From the NCBI GenBank assembly GCA_964611585.1, contig CAZTAK010000020.1:1-37867 (forward strand): a stretch of 37,867 nucleotides of DNA, written 5' to 3'. The DNA is from CAZTAK01 sp964611585. GTDB lineage: Bacteria > Pseudomonadota > Alphaproteobacteria > SHVP01. Made by a program: the position numbers and the translations under genes. The notes under the pieces are model-generated. The model saw nothing but the letters and a program-made list of their open reading frames with translations, was not told the DNA's origin and searched no databases. This document shows, piece after piece, positions 1 to 8,945 of this stretch. The first letter of the stretch is position 1; each line of letters begins with the position of its first letter.

Positions 1-949
1 TTCGGCGATCTGGCGCGACAGCACCGTGGTTGCGTCGAGGTGGGCAAACGAAGTCGCCGGCGCGGGGTCGGTGAGATCGTCGGCGGGCACATAGATTGCC
101 TGAACCGATGTGATCGAGCCCTTGCCGGTGGACGTGATCCGTTCTTGCAGGTTGCCCATGTCGGTTGCCAGCGTCGGCTGGTAACCGACCGCCGAGGGAA
201 TCCGCCCCAGCAGCGCCGACACTTCCGAACCCGCCTGGGTGAAGCGGAAGATGTTGTCGATGAAAAGCAGCACGTCCTGGCCTTCCTCGTCNNNNNNNNN
301 NGCCGAACACGAGCGCCACCTTGGAATTGTCGCCTTCGAGGTCGATGACACCCGATTCGATCATTTCATGGTAGAGGTCGTTGCCTTCGCGCGTGCGCTC
401 GCCGACGCCGGCGAACACCGAATACCCGCCGTGCCCCTTGGCGATATTGTTGATCAGTTCCTGAATGATGACGGTCTTGCCGACCCCGGCGCCGCCGAAC
501 AAGCCGACCTTGCCGCCCTTGGCATAAGGTTCCAGAAGGTCGATCACCTTGATTCCGGTAGTGAGGATTTCTGATTCGGTCGATTGCTCAACGAACTCGG
601 GCGCGGGCGCGTGGATCGGGGCGCGCATTTCCGTTACCACCGGCCCGCGTTCGTCGATCGGTTCGCCGACCACGTTGATGATCCGTCCCAGCGTCTCCGG
701 CCCCACCGGCACTTTGATCGGCTCGCCGGTATCGGTCACTTCCTGGCCGCGAACCAGACCCTCGGTCGAATCCATCGCCACCGTGCGCACCGTTTTCTCG
801 CCCAGATGCTGCGCCACTTCCAGCACCAGGCGCTGGCCGGCATTATCGCATTCCAGCGAATTCATGATCGCCGGCAGGTGGTCATCGAATTGAACGTCGA
901 CGACGGCGCCGATTACCTGTGAAATCCGTCCGACAATGTTGGTCGCCAT
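1..949 (-). CDS. atpD: ATP synthase F1 beta subunit (3' end outside window)
   Basis: Catalytic beta subunit of F1-ATPase, which makes ATP from ADP and phosphate on the cytoplasmic face of the membrane. The start is the ATG at 949-947, with a GGAG-type ribosome site just upstream and 30 bases after the end of atpG. The N-terminus reads MATNIVGRISQVIGAVVDV. The Walker A motif GGAGVGKT is encoded near 474-497, and the Walker B segment DVLLFIDNI follows the gap. The visible end, ATTVLSRQIAE, runs off the left edge, so roughly the last quarter of the protein is missing, and atpC, the usual next gene, would lie beyond. The 10-N gap at 292-301 replaces about 24 conserved residues between VALVFG and DEEGQDV and puts the two halves out of frame as written. 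I infer this is an assembly effect and not a mutation. Confidence 0.97.
   Translation of the reverse strand, partial: MATNIVGRISQVIGAVVDVQFDDHLPAIMNSLECDNAGQRLVLEVAQHLGEKTVRTVAMDSTEGLVRGQEVTDTGEPIKVPVGPETLGRIINVVGEPIDERGPVVTEMRAPIHAPAPEFVEQSTESEILTTGIKVIDLLEPYAKGGKVGLFGGAGVGKTVIIQELINNIAKGHGGYSVFAGVGERTREGNDLYHEMIESGVIDLEGDNSKVALVFGXXXXRGRPGRAAFHRQHLPLHPGGFGSVGAAGADSLGGRLPADAGNRHGQPARTDHVHRQGLDHIGSGNLCARRRSHRPRAGDFVCPPRRNHGAVAPDRR
292..301. other. Assembly gap (10 N) inside atpD
   Basis: Ten N replace a very conserved stretch of the beta subunit, the NEPPGAR region between VALVFG and DEEGQDV. By comparison with the family about 72 bases are missing, so the N count is not the true gap size. 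The frame is broken here only because of the placeholder. Confidence 0.9.
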
Positions 950-979
950 GCCTCTACTCCGTTTCCGTATGCGCGGGCC

Positions 980-1870
980 TTACAGGGCCTCGGCGCCCGA
1001 GATAATTTCGATCAGTTCCTTGGTGATGACCGCCTGACGGGTTCGGTTGTAGTTGAGCGTCAGCTGGTCGATCATATCGCCCGCATTACGGGTCGCGCTG
1101 TCCATCGCCGTCATGCGCGAACCCTGTTCCGAGGCGGCATTTTCAAGCAATGCCTGAAACACCTGGACGACGATGTTGCGCGGCAACAGCTCGGCAAGAA
1201 TCTCTTCTTCGGCCGGTTCGTATTCGTAGATCGCGCCGCCGAGATCGGGTCCGGGTTCGGTCTCGCCGGTCTTGGGCAATGCCGCCGGGATGAGCTGGCG
1301 TTCGGTCACGATTTGAGTCATGACCGATTTGAAGCGGTTGTAGAAAAGCGAACATACGTCGAACTCACCGGCCGCGAACATGTCCAGCACCCGCACCGCA
1401 ATCGGTTGGGCATCGGCAAAGGTCACCGACTTGAGGCCGCGCAATTCGATGGTATCGATAATCAGGTCGCCGTACTGGCGTTTGAGAGCGTCGCGGCCTT
1501 TGCGGCCCACACACAGGATCTTGACCGTCTTGCCCTCGCCCTTGAGGGCGGTGATCTTCTGGCGCGCGGCGCGCGCAATCGACGAATTGAACGCTCCGCA
1601 GAGGCCGCGCTCGCCGGTGGCGACGACCAGCAAATAGGTCTCCGATTTGCCGGTGCCGACCAGCAGCGGCGATGCGCCCTCGGTCCCGGACAGGTTCGAC
1701 CCCAGCGACGCCAGCATCCGCTCCATACGCGCCGAATAAGGGCGTGCGGCCTCGACCGATTCCTGGGCGCGGCGCAACTTCGAGGCCGCCACCATCTGCA
1801 TGGCGCGGGTAATCTTCTGCGTCGATTTGACGCTGCCGATCCGGACGCGGAGATCTTTGAGGCTCGGCAT
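980..1870 (-). CDS. atpG: ATP synthase F1 gamma subunit
   Basis: Central rotor stalk of F1, coupling proton flow through Fo to catalysis in the alpha/beta ring. The protein has 296 residues, the usual length for alphaproteobacteria. The N-terminal helix (MPSLKDLRVRIGSVKSTQKI, then TRAMQMVAASKLRRAQ) and the C-terminal helix (MTAMDSATRNAGDMIDQLTL, then NRTRQAVITKELIEII) are the two family signatures that form the coiled-coil axle. It lies 30 bases from atpA and 30 bases from atpD in the same orientation, consistent with one operon atpHAGD(C). The ATG start at 1870 matches the family N-terminus exactly. Confidence 0.98.
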   Translation of the reverse strand: MPSLKDLRVRIGSVKSTQKITRAMQMVAASKLRRAQESVEAARPYSARMERMLASLGSNLSGTEGASPLLVGTGKSETYLLVVATGERGLCGAFNSSIARAARQKITALKGEGKTVKILCVGRKGRDALKRQYGDLIIDTIELRGLKSVTFADAQPIAVRVLDMFAAGEFDVCSLFYNRFKSVMTQIVTERQLIPAALPKTGETEPGPDLGGAIYEYEPAEEEILAELLPRNIVVQVFQALLENAASEQGSRMTAMDSATRNAGDMIDQLTLNYNRTRQAVITKELIEIISGAEAL

Positions 1871-1900
1871 GGTGTGGCGCCGCGGGCGTTCGGGGGCCGG

Positions 1901-3409
1901 TTACGCGAAGGTCTTGGCGAAGGCCTCGACCACCGCCGCCAGTTTGCCCTCGGTGTCGTCGGACAATTCCCGCTCGGTGCGGATCGATTCCAATATGTCG
2001 GCGTGCTGGGCGCGTACCTGCGACATCAACCCCTCCTCGAACCGGGTGACGTCGGCGACCTCGATCCCGTCGAGATAGCCGCGCACCCCGGCGAAGACCG
2101 CCACGACCTGCTCTTCCACCGGCATCGGCGCGTACTGCGGCTGCTTGAGCAACTCCGTCAGACGCGCACCCCGGTTCAGAAGGCGCTGGGTGGAGGCATC
2201 GAGATCGGAGCCGAACTGCGCGAACGCCGCCATCTCGCGGTATTGAGCGAGATCGAGTTTGATGCGCCCGGCGACCTGCTTCATCGCCTTGATCTGGGCG
2301 GCTGAGCCCACCCGGCTGACCGAGATGCCGACGTTAATCGCCGGCCGGATGCCCCGGTAGAACAGATCGGTTTCGAGAAATATCTGGCCGTCGGTAATCG
2401 AGATGACGTTGGTCGGAATATAGGCTGACACGTCGCCGGCCTGAGTCTCGATCACCGGCAGCGCGGTCAAGGAGCCGGCACCGTGATCTTCGTTCATCTT
2501 GGCGGCGCGTTCGAGCAGCCGCGAATGCAAATAGAAAACGTCGCCCGGATAAGCCTCGCGCCCCGGCGGGCGGCGCAGCAGCAGTGACATCTGGCGGTAG
2601 GCCACCGCCTGTTTCGACAGATCATCGTAAATGATGAGCGCGTGCATGCCGTTGTCGCGAAAGTATTCGCCCATCGTGCAGCCGGTATAGGGCGCCAGGA
2701 ACTGAAGCGGTGCGGGCTCCGAGGCCGAGGAAGAGACGACGATGGTGTAGTCCATCGCGCCCGCATCCTGCAGGGTCTTTACGACCTGTGCGACGGTCGA
2801 GCGTTTCTGCCCGACCGCGACATAGATGCAGTAGAGCCGTTTCGATTCGTCGTCGGTAACGTTGACCGACTTCTGGTTGATGATGGTATCGATGGCGACN
2901 NNNNNNNNNATGAGTTCGCGCTGGCCACGCCCGATGGGGACCAGCGAATCGAGTGCCTTGAGGCCGGTCTGCATGGGCTCGTGAACGGACCGGCGCGGAA
3001 TGATTCCGGGCGCCTTGACCTCGACCCGGCGGCGTTCGTCCGACTGGATCGGGCCCTTGCCGTCGATCGGGTTGCCGAGCGCATCGACCACGCGCCCCAG
3101 CATGCCTTTGCCGACCGGCACATCGACGATGGCGCCGGTGCGCTTGACGGTATCGCCTTCTTTGATGTTGCGGTCGTCGCCGAAGATAACGACACCGACG
3201 TTGTCGCTTTCGAGATTGAGCGCCATGCCGCGAACGCCGCCGGGAAATTCCACCATCTCGCCGGCCTGCACCTGATCGAGGCCGTAAACGCGGGCGATGC
3301 CGTCGCCTACCGACAGTACCTGGCCAACCTCGGAGACCTCTGCCTCGGTGCCGAAGTTCGCGATTCGATCCTTGAGGATGGCCGAAATCTCGGCCGCGCG
3401 AATATCCAT
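1901..3409 (-). CDS. atpA: ATP synthase F1 alpha subunit
   Basis: Non-catalytic nucleotide-binding alpha subunit of F1. I chose the ATG at 3409 (MDIRAAEISAILKDRIANFG), the family N-terminus, over the TTG one codon upstream. This ATG shares one base with the atpH stop (TGATG), so translation is probably coupled, and AAGGTG lies upstream. Visible signatures include GQVLSVGDGIARVYGL, the DELSEED-equivalent C-terminal region, and PAINVGISVSRVGSAAQ. The P-loop itself (normally GDRQTGKT after RGQREL) is not readable: it falls in the 10-N gap at 2900-2909, which covers about 31 bases and by chance leaves the frame intact. Length with the gap filled would be about 509 residues, normal for the family. 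Confidence 0.98.
   Translation of the reverse strand: MDIRAAEISAILKDRIANFGTEAEVSEVGQVLSVGDGIARVYGLDQVQAGEMVEFPGGVRGMALNLESDNVGVVIFGDDRNIKEGDTVKRTGAIVDVPVGKGMLGRVVDALGNPIDGKGPIQSDERRRVEVKAPGIIPRRSVHEPMQTGLKALDSLVPIGRGQRELXXXXVAIDTIINQKSVNVTDDESKRLYCIYVAVGQKRSTVAQVVKTLQDAGAMDYTIVVSSSASEPAPLQFLAPYTGCTMGEYFRDNGMHALIIYDDLSKQAVAYRQMSLLLRRPPGREAYPGDVFYLHSRLLERAAKMNEDHGAGSLTALPVIETQAGDVSAYIPTNVISITDGQIFLETDLFYRGIRPAINVGISVSRVGSAAQIKAMKQVAGRIKLDLAQYREMAAFAQFGSDLDASTQRLLNRGARLTELLKQPQYAPMPVEEQVVAVFAGVRGYLDGIEVADVTRFEEGLMSQVRAQHADILESIRTERELSDDTEGKLAAVVEAFAKTFA
2900..2909. other. Assembly gap (10 N) over the atpA P-loop
   Basis: Ten N stand between codons for RGQREL and VAIDTIINQ. In every alpha subunit I know this interval is IIGDRQTGKTA, so about 31 bases are hidden behind 10 N. 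The placeholder keeps the reading frame, so a naive translation gives a plausible protein lacking its P-loop. The absence is an artefact. Confidence 0.9.
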
Positions 3410-3969
3410 CAACCGACACCTTTCATGGCAAATCTGATGTTCTGCAATTTCGTTTTGAGCGAACTGTCGACCATACGCGAGCCGACCTTGACCACCAGGC
3501 CGCCGAGCAGGCTTGCATCGACTTTGGCGGTCACGCTCACCTCCTGGCCCATGGCTTTGGCGAGCTGGGACCGGATCGATTCGAGTTGCGCGTCGTTCAG
3601 CGGATGCGCCGAGAACACTTCGCCCGAGATCTCGCCACGATGCGATGCGAGCAGACGCCGAAAGTCGCGGATCATGCCGGCAAGCGCAAAAAGGCGCCGG
3701 TTCTGCGCAATGAGCCCGAGAAAGTTCCGGGTCAGGGTCTCGAATTCGGCGCGCTCGGCCACCGCCGCCATGGCGCGGCCCTGCTCGGAACGGCTCAGAA
3801 CCGGGCTCCGCACCAGGCGCACGAGATCGGCGCTATCATCCAGCATCGCCGCCAGCCGGTCGAGATCGCCCGCCACCGCATCGAGAGCGCTCCGGTCGCG
3901 TGCAAGCTCGAACAGGGCCCGCGCATAGCGGCCCGAAATCCCTGTCACGGTCGAAGTTTCGGCTACCAA
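3409..3969 (-). CDS. atpH: ATP synthase F1 delta subunit
   Basis: Delta subunit (OSCP homologue) that joins the F1 head to the peripheral stalk. The protein has 186 residues. The N-terminal six-helix domain begins with SGRYARALFELA, and the C-terminal part carries the family signature LLGGLVVKVGSRMVDSSLKT followed by KLQNI. The start is inferred as the TTG at 3969 (MVAETSTVTGISGRYA), because this gives the usual N-terminal length and a GGGAAG element lies about 8 bases upstream. A GTG seven codons later is the alternative. It is the first gene of the atp operon here; about 220 bases separate it from priA upstream, and I could not identify a confident promoter in them. Confidence 0.95.
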   Translation of the reverse strand: MVAETSTVTGISGRYARALFELARDRSALDAVAGDLDRLAAMLDDSADLVRLVRSPVLSRSEQGRAMAAVAERAEFETLTRNFLGLIAQNRRLFALAGMIRDFRRLLASHRGEISGEVFSAHPLNDAQLESIRSQLAKAMGQEVSVTAKVDASLLGGLVVKVGSRMVDSSLKTKLQNIRFAMKGVG

Positions 3970-4192
3970 CTGGGTGGCTTCCCGGCTTGTGAAGTCTCGA
4001 TTACTGGTGTGGTAAGGTATTGAAAGATAAAAAGAAATATGTCGGCAGACCGAATCCGGACCCCACCGACGACATTCGCGGCTTACCTAGCACACTGATT
4101 TTGACGTGGCAAGCAAACCGGGCCGCCGGAAGCGATTCCAGATCGCCCAGGGCGGGGGCGGACGGGCAGGCATTTGCCGAGACGGCAGCGGC

Positions 4193-6391
4193 CTACTGAA
4201 ACGAATAGGGATCGACGTCGATTTGCAGGCGCACCCGGCGCGGCATGTCGGTGGCGCCGATCCACTCGCGCAGAATTTTTTGAATATTGGCGCCGCGGGC
4301 GGTTTTCACCAGCAGCCGGATGCGGTGGCGCCCGCGCAGCAGCGCCATCGGCGCCGGTGCCGGGCCGAGGACGGTCATACGCTGCGAGCGCGGCGCGCGG
4401 CGGGCCAGCAAGCGCCCGGCCCGGCGGACGGCGTCTTCGTCCTCGGATGACAGGATCAGGGCCGCGAGCCGGCCGAACGGCGGCATCCCCAACGCCCGGC
4501 GGCTTTCCGTTTCGCGGGCGAGAAACCGGTCCCGGTCGCCCGAAGCCAGCGCCTGCATCACCGGATGTTCGGGCATGTAGGTCTGCACGTAGACCAGTCC
4601 CTTGCGCTGTTCGCGCCCGGCCCGCCCGGATACCTGTGAGAGCAGTTGGAAGGTCCGTTCAGCGGCACGCAAATCGCCGCCAGCCAGCCCGAGATCGGCG
4701 TCGATCACGCCGACCAGCGTCAACAACGGGAAATGGTGCCCCTTGGCGACCACCTGGGTGCCGACCAGCACATCGATTTCATGATCCGTCACGGCGCGGA
4801 TGAATTCGGCCGCCGAATTCGGGCCGGTGAGGGTGTCGCTCGACAAAACCGCAAGGCGCGCCTCGGGAACCAGTTCGTGGACTTCTTCCGCCAGGCGTTC
4901 GACCCCGGGACCGCACGCCGCGAATTTGTCCTCGGCGCCGCACGCCGGGCAGGCGGCGGGCATTGCCGTGGCATAGTCGCAATGGTGACAGTGAAGCCGC
5001 CAAGTATAGCGGTGTTCGACCAGCCACGCCTGGCAACTCGGGCATTCAAGCCGGTGGCCGCACCCCCGGCACAGTGTCAGCGGCGCATAGCCGCGCCGGT
5101 TCAGGAACAACAATGCCTGTTCGCCGCCGGTAAGCGTCTCGCGCAGCGCGTCCGCGAGCACCGGCGACAACCAGCGTTGGCTGGGCGGCGGATCGGCCCG
5201 CATGTCGAGCAAAACGATCCGCGGCAACACCGCGCCGCCGTGACGGTCGGGAAGCGTGAGATGCCGGTAACGGCCGTGATCGACATTGGCGAGGGTTTCA
5301 AGGGAGGGCGTCGCGGTTACCAGCACCGCCGGGATGTCCGCTTCGCGCGCCCGCACCACCGCCATGTCACGAGCGTTGTAGGCGACGCCGTCTTCCTGCT
5401 TGAATGAAGAATCGTGTTCTTCGTCGATCACGATGAGGCCGAGATTGGCAAACGGCAGGAACAGTGCCGAGCGCGCGCCGACCAGCACATTGACCCGGCC
5501 CTCGGCGACGGCGCGCCAGGTGCGCCTTCGTTCGCGCACGCCGAGTTCGGAATGCCACATCGCCGGACGGACACCAAAACGCGCTTCGAAACGATCGAGC
5601 CACTGCACCGTGAGCGCGATCTCGGGCACCAAAATCAGACTTTCGCGGTTGCGTTCCAGCGCCGCGGCGATGGCCTCGAAATAGACCTCGGTCTTGCCGG
5701 CCCCGGTCACGCCTTCAAGGAGCGTGACGGAAAACGACTCGGCCGCGACGCGCGCGCAAAGACCGGCGGCGGCTCCCTTTTGTGCCGCCGACAGGGACGC
5801 CCGCGGATGCGCCGGATCGGGTGCCGCAAAGGGCGCATCGCCAGCGACCCGGTCTGCCGCCAGGGCACCAGATTGCGCCAATCCGCGAACCACCGATGCG
5901 CTGACCGCGGCGGCCTCGGCAATTTCGCTTGCGGTCCGGGGCGGGCCGTCGGCGAGAACGGCAAGAACGCGCGTTCGCGCCGGCGTCATGCGCATCGGTA
6001 ACGGTCCGGCCGGCCGGTACACGGTCCGTTCGGGCGGCGGCTTCAGGGCATCGGGAACGCTCAACGCCATCTTGAGGACGGCCCCGGGGCGGCTAAGCGT
6101 GTAGTCCGCCACCCAATCCACCAGCCGGCGCAGGTTTTCGGGCATCGGCGGCAGGTCGATCCGAGCCTCGACATCGCGAAGCTTGGCCTCAGCCACTGGC
6201 GCCCCGCCGTCGGGCCGCTGGTCCCAGACGACGCCGCTGACGGTGCGCGGACCCAGCGGCACGCGCACGTAATCGCCCGGCGCCAGTCCCGGAAACGCCT
6301 CCGGCCGGTAGTCGTAGGCCCCGGCGAGCGGCAAGGGCAGTAACACCCTCACCCTAGATGTTGTGTGTGAACTGGCCTGCGGTAACTGCAT
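4193..6391 (-). CDS. priA: Primosomal replication restart helicase PriA
   Basis: A 3'-to-5' superfamily 2 DNA helicase that reloads the replisome at stalled forks. The protein has 732 residues, a normal length. Residues about 14-110 form the N-terminal 3'-DNA-end-binding domain (RVRVLLPLPLAGAYDYRP). Walker A is GVTGAGKT at about 227-234 and the Walker B/DEAH-type box is DEEH at about 323-326. Eight zinc-ligand cysteines lie in four CxxC pairs at about 441/444, 450/453, 468/471 and 481/484. A C-terminal helicase lobe follows (GTQVVAKGHHFP, QVSGRAGR). The ATG at 6391 is the first good start; the N-terminus extends about 13 residues beyond the core motif, so a later start cannot be excluded. It diverges from fsa across 94 bases and lies upstream of atpH in the same orientation. 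Confidence 0.97.
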   Translation of the reverse strand: MQLPQASSHTTSRVRVLLPLPLAGAYDYRPEAFPGLAPGDYVRVPLGPRTVSGVVWDQRPDGGAPVAEAKLRDVEARIDLPPMPENLRRLVDWVADYTLSRPGAVLKMALSVPDALKPPPERTVYRPAGPLPMRMTPARTRVLAVLADGPPRTASEIAEAAAVSASVVRGLAQSGALAADRVAGDAPFAAPDPAHPRASLSAAQKGAAAGLCARVAAESFSVTLLEGVTGAGKTEVYFEAIAAALERNRESLILVPEIALTVQWLDRFEARFGVRPAMWHSELGVRERRRTWRAVAEGRVNVLVGARSALFLPFANLGLIVIDEEHDSSFKQEDGVAYNARDMAVVRAREADIPAVLVTATPSLETLANVDHGRYRHLTLPDRHGGAVLPRIVLLDMRADPPPSQRWLSPVLADALRETLTGGEQALLFLNRRGYAPLTLCRGCGHRLECPSCQAWLVEHRYTWRLHCHHCDYATAMPAACPACGAEDKFAACGPGVERLAEEVHELVPEARLAVLSSDTLTGPNSAAEFIRAVTDHEIDVLVGTQVVAKGHHFPLLTLVGVIDADLGLAGGDLRAAERTFQLLSQVSGRAGREQRKGLVYVQTYMPEHPVMQALASGDRDRFLARETESRRALGMPPFGRLAALILSSEDEDAVRRAGRLLARRAPRSQRMTVLGPAPAPMALLRGRHRIRLLVKTARGANIQKILREWIGATDMPRRVRLQIDVDPYSFQ

Positions 6392-6485
6392 AGGCTACAA
6401 TCTGACAGTCGGAGGCTGTCGCAACAAGGCAAGCCGCCGGCCGGGCAGCGCCGAATATCGGCGAAGAGGGGCTGAATAGCAGCGC

Positions 6486-7151
<666 letters not shown>

Positions 7152-7157
7152 TACATC

Positions 7158-7868
7158 GTGGTGACAAAAACAAAGACGGCGCCGGGCGCCAGCGAACTCT
7201 CGGACGGCCAGATCGCCGGATACCTGCGCGACAACCCTGACTTCCTCGATAACAACCCCGATCTGCTGGCGGTGCTGACGCCTCCGGGGCTGCGGACCGG
7301 GCGCGGCGTGGTCGACATGCAGCGCTTCATCATCGAGCGCCTGCAAGGTGAACTCGACCGCCACCAATCGAACCGGCGCGACCTGATTGACGCCGGCCGT
7401 GACAACTACTCCAGTCAGGGCCGCATTCACACCGCGGTCTTGCGCCTTCTCGAAGCGCGCACTTTTGAGCACCTGCTTGAAATCATCACCGACGATCTGG
7501 TCGAGTTGCTGGAAATCGACGTCTCGAAGCTGTGTTTCGAAAGCAATGATTCGGCACTTGTCGGACCCAGGACGCGCAGTGTGCGGGTTCTGGCAGCGGG
7601 CCAGGTGGGGCGCCTGATGGGCAAGAGCGACATCGCCCTGCGCAGCGGCGTCGGCGGCGACCGGACGCTGTTCGGAACCCACGCCGAGGCGATCCGGTCG
7701 GATGCGCTGGTGCGCCTGGATATCTCCTCGGCGGCGCCGGCGGGCCTGCTGGCGCTAGGCTCGTCCGACAAAGCCCGGTTCCACCCGGGTCAGGGTTCCG
7801 AGTTGCTCAAGTTTCTCGGTGAAGCGCTGGGCCGCTGCGTCCGGACATGGCTCGATCTGCCGGGATAA
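7158..7868 (+). CDS. DUF484 family protein (GAF-like)
   Basis: This 236-residue protein matches the DUF484 family: an N-terminal helical segment (LSDGQIAGYLRDNPDFLDNN) with a following VVDMQRFIIERLQ helix, then a GAF-like domain from about residue 85 to the end with the SDIALRSGVGGDRTLFG and GLLALGSSDKARFHPGQGSE blocks. The molecular function of the family is unknown. It commonly sits directly upstream of xerC in proteobacteria, as here, which suggests a link to chromosome dimer resolution or cell division, but that is inference from position. The start is GTG at 7158; an adjacent GTG at 7161 is possible. No transmembrane segment is evident. Confidence 0.9.
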   Translation: MVTKTKTAPGASELSDGQIAGYLRDNPDFLDNNPDLLAVLTPPGLRTGRGVVDMQRFIIERLQGELDRHQSNRRDLIDAGRDNYSSQGRIHTAVLRLLEARTFEHLLEIITDDLVELLEIDVSKLCFESNDSALVGPRTRSVRVLAAGQVGRLMGKSDIALRSGVGGDRTLFGTHAEAIRSDALVRLDISSAAPAGLLALGSSDKARFHPGQGSELLKFLGEALGRCVRTWLDLPG

Positions 7869-7912
7869 CGCAAATCCCGAGCCGGCGGAATCGCCGGCGA
7901 CGACGGTTTGCG
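7869..7912. repeat. Dispersed palindromic repeat, copy A (CGCAAATC element)
   Basis: This 44-base element begins CGCAAATCCCGAGCC and ends CGACGGTTTGCG, directly after the DUF484 stop codon. It has near-complementary ends (CGCAAATC / GGTTTGCG) and an internal perfect stem GCCGGCG-GAAT-CGCCGGC. Near-identical copies lie at 37710-37753 in the same orientation and at 21593-21635 inverted. It may act as a hairpin within the transcript before xerC. Confidence 0.85.
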
Positions 7913-7929
7913 GACTATGTCAAATGGAT

Positions 7930-7969
7930 AGAGCTTTTCGCGTGAGCGCATGCCAGCAGGAAACGCTCT
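7930..7969. repeat. Dispersed AGAGC-type hairpin repeat, copy A
   Basis: The element starts AGAGCTTTTC and ends GAAACGCTCT, giving a 10-base imperfect inverted repeat (one mismatch) around a 20-base loop. Its first 24 bases (7930-7953) are identical to 21551-21574. The ATG used as the xerC start lies at 7950 inside this element, so the repeat has contributed the start codon and the first codons of that gene. Confidence 0.8.
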
Positions 7970-8924
7970 AACGGCGCGCCCACCCAAAGCGTCGCCGCCC
8001 GCCCGCGCGGCCGCCGATGCCACCGCGGCGCTCGACGATTTCCTGGTGTGGCTTGCCGACGAAAGGCTGTCCTCGCCGCATACGGTGAACGCCTACCGGC
8101 GCGATCTTGACCGGTTTTTCGGATTCCTCTGCGGCCATCTGGGCGCGCCGCCGGCACTCGACGATCTTGCCCGCCTGCGCACCGCCGATTTCCGCAGTTT
8201 TCTCGCGCACCGGCGCAACGAAGGACTTGGCAACGCTTCGGTCGCCCGCGCCCTATCGGTGCTGCGCACATTCTTTCGCCACCTCGAGCGCGACGGCCTC
8301 ATCCACAACGCCGAAATCGCGGCGGTCCGTTCGCCCAAATTGCCGCACGCGGTGCCCAAGCCCTTGGGTATCGAAAGCGCCGCCGCTGCGCGCGAGGAAA
8401 TCGCGCACCTGCATGAAGAGGCGTGGGTCAACGCCCGCGATCAGGCGGTGGTGACGCTGCTTTATGGCTGCGGGTTGCGGATTTCGGAGGCGCTGGGACT
8501 CGACGGCAAGGACTTCGCCTCCGGCCGAGCGTTGGTGATTCGCGGCAAGGGCGGCAAGGAACGGATGGTGCCGGTGCTGCCGGTCGTGACCGAAGCGATT
8601 CAGACCTACCTCGATCTGTGCCCGTTCGCGCCTGGGCCAAACGGTCCCTTGTTCGTCGGCGTGCGCGGCAAACGCCTCAATCCGGGGCTTGTCCAAAGAG
8701 CGATGCGCCAGGTACGCCGCGCGCTCGGCCTGCCGGAGAGCGCGACCCCGCACGCGTTTCGCCACAGTTTCGCGACCCACCTGCTGGCGGGCGGCGGCGA
8801 TTTGCGCACCATCCAGGAACTGCTGGGACACGCCTCGCTGTCGACGACGCAGCGCTATACCGAAGTCGAGGTCAATCAGGTGCTGGACGTCTATCGCAGC
8901 GCCCACCCCCGCGCGCGGCGCTAA
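7950..8924 (+). CDS. xerC: Site-specific tyrosine recombinase XerC
   Basis: Recombinase that, with XerD, resolves chromosome dimers at dif sites. The protein has 324 residues. An N-terminal SAM-like core-binding domain spans about 26-130 (ALDDFLVWLADERLSSPHTV), and a catalytic domain runs from about 155 to the end. The catalytic residues are readable: Arg177 (GCGLRISEAL), Lys200 (GKGGKER), His268 and Arg271 (HAFRHSFATHL), His294 (LGHASLSTT) and nucleophile Tyr303 (QRYTEV). XerC rather than XerD is inferred from the DUF484 neighbour. The start is uncertain: the only in-frame ATG (7950) sits within a dispersed repeat and yields a low-complexity 25-residue leader; the next plausible start is a GTG within the first conserved helix. 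It converges on lpd with a 21-base spacer. Confidence 0.94.
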   Translation: MPAGNALTARPPKASPPARAAADATAALDDFLVWLADERLSSPHTVNAYRRDLDRFFGFLCGHLGAPPALDDLARLRTADFRSFLAHRRNEGLGNASVARALSVLRTFFRHLERDGLIHNAEIAAVRSPKLPHAVPKPLGIESAAAAREEIAHLHEEAWVNARDQAVVTLLYGCGLRISEALGLDGKDFASGRALVIRGKGGKERMVPVLPVVTEAIQTYLDLCPFAPGPNGPLFVGVRGKRLNPGLVQRAMRQVRRALGLPESATPHAFRHSFATHLLAGGGDLRTIQELLGHASLSTTQRYTEVEVNQVLDVYRSAHPRARR

Positions 8925-8945
8925 CGAGGCCGGCGGCCCCGGCGA

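Noticed and set aside
2642..3928. Long plus-strand open frame opposite atpA/atpH
   Set aside because: It is the shadow of conserved ATP synthase genes and crosses a 10-N placeholder; no family resemblance.
8925..8945. GCCGG-CGGCC-CCGGC stem between convergent xerC and lpd as a bidirectional terminator
   Set aside because: Only five base pairs and no T run on either strand; it could be chance in GC-rich DNA.
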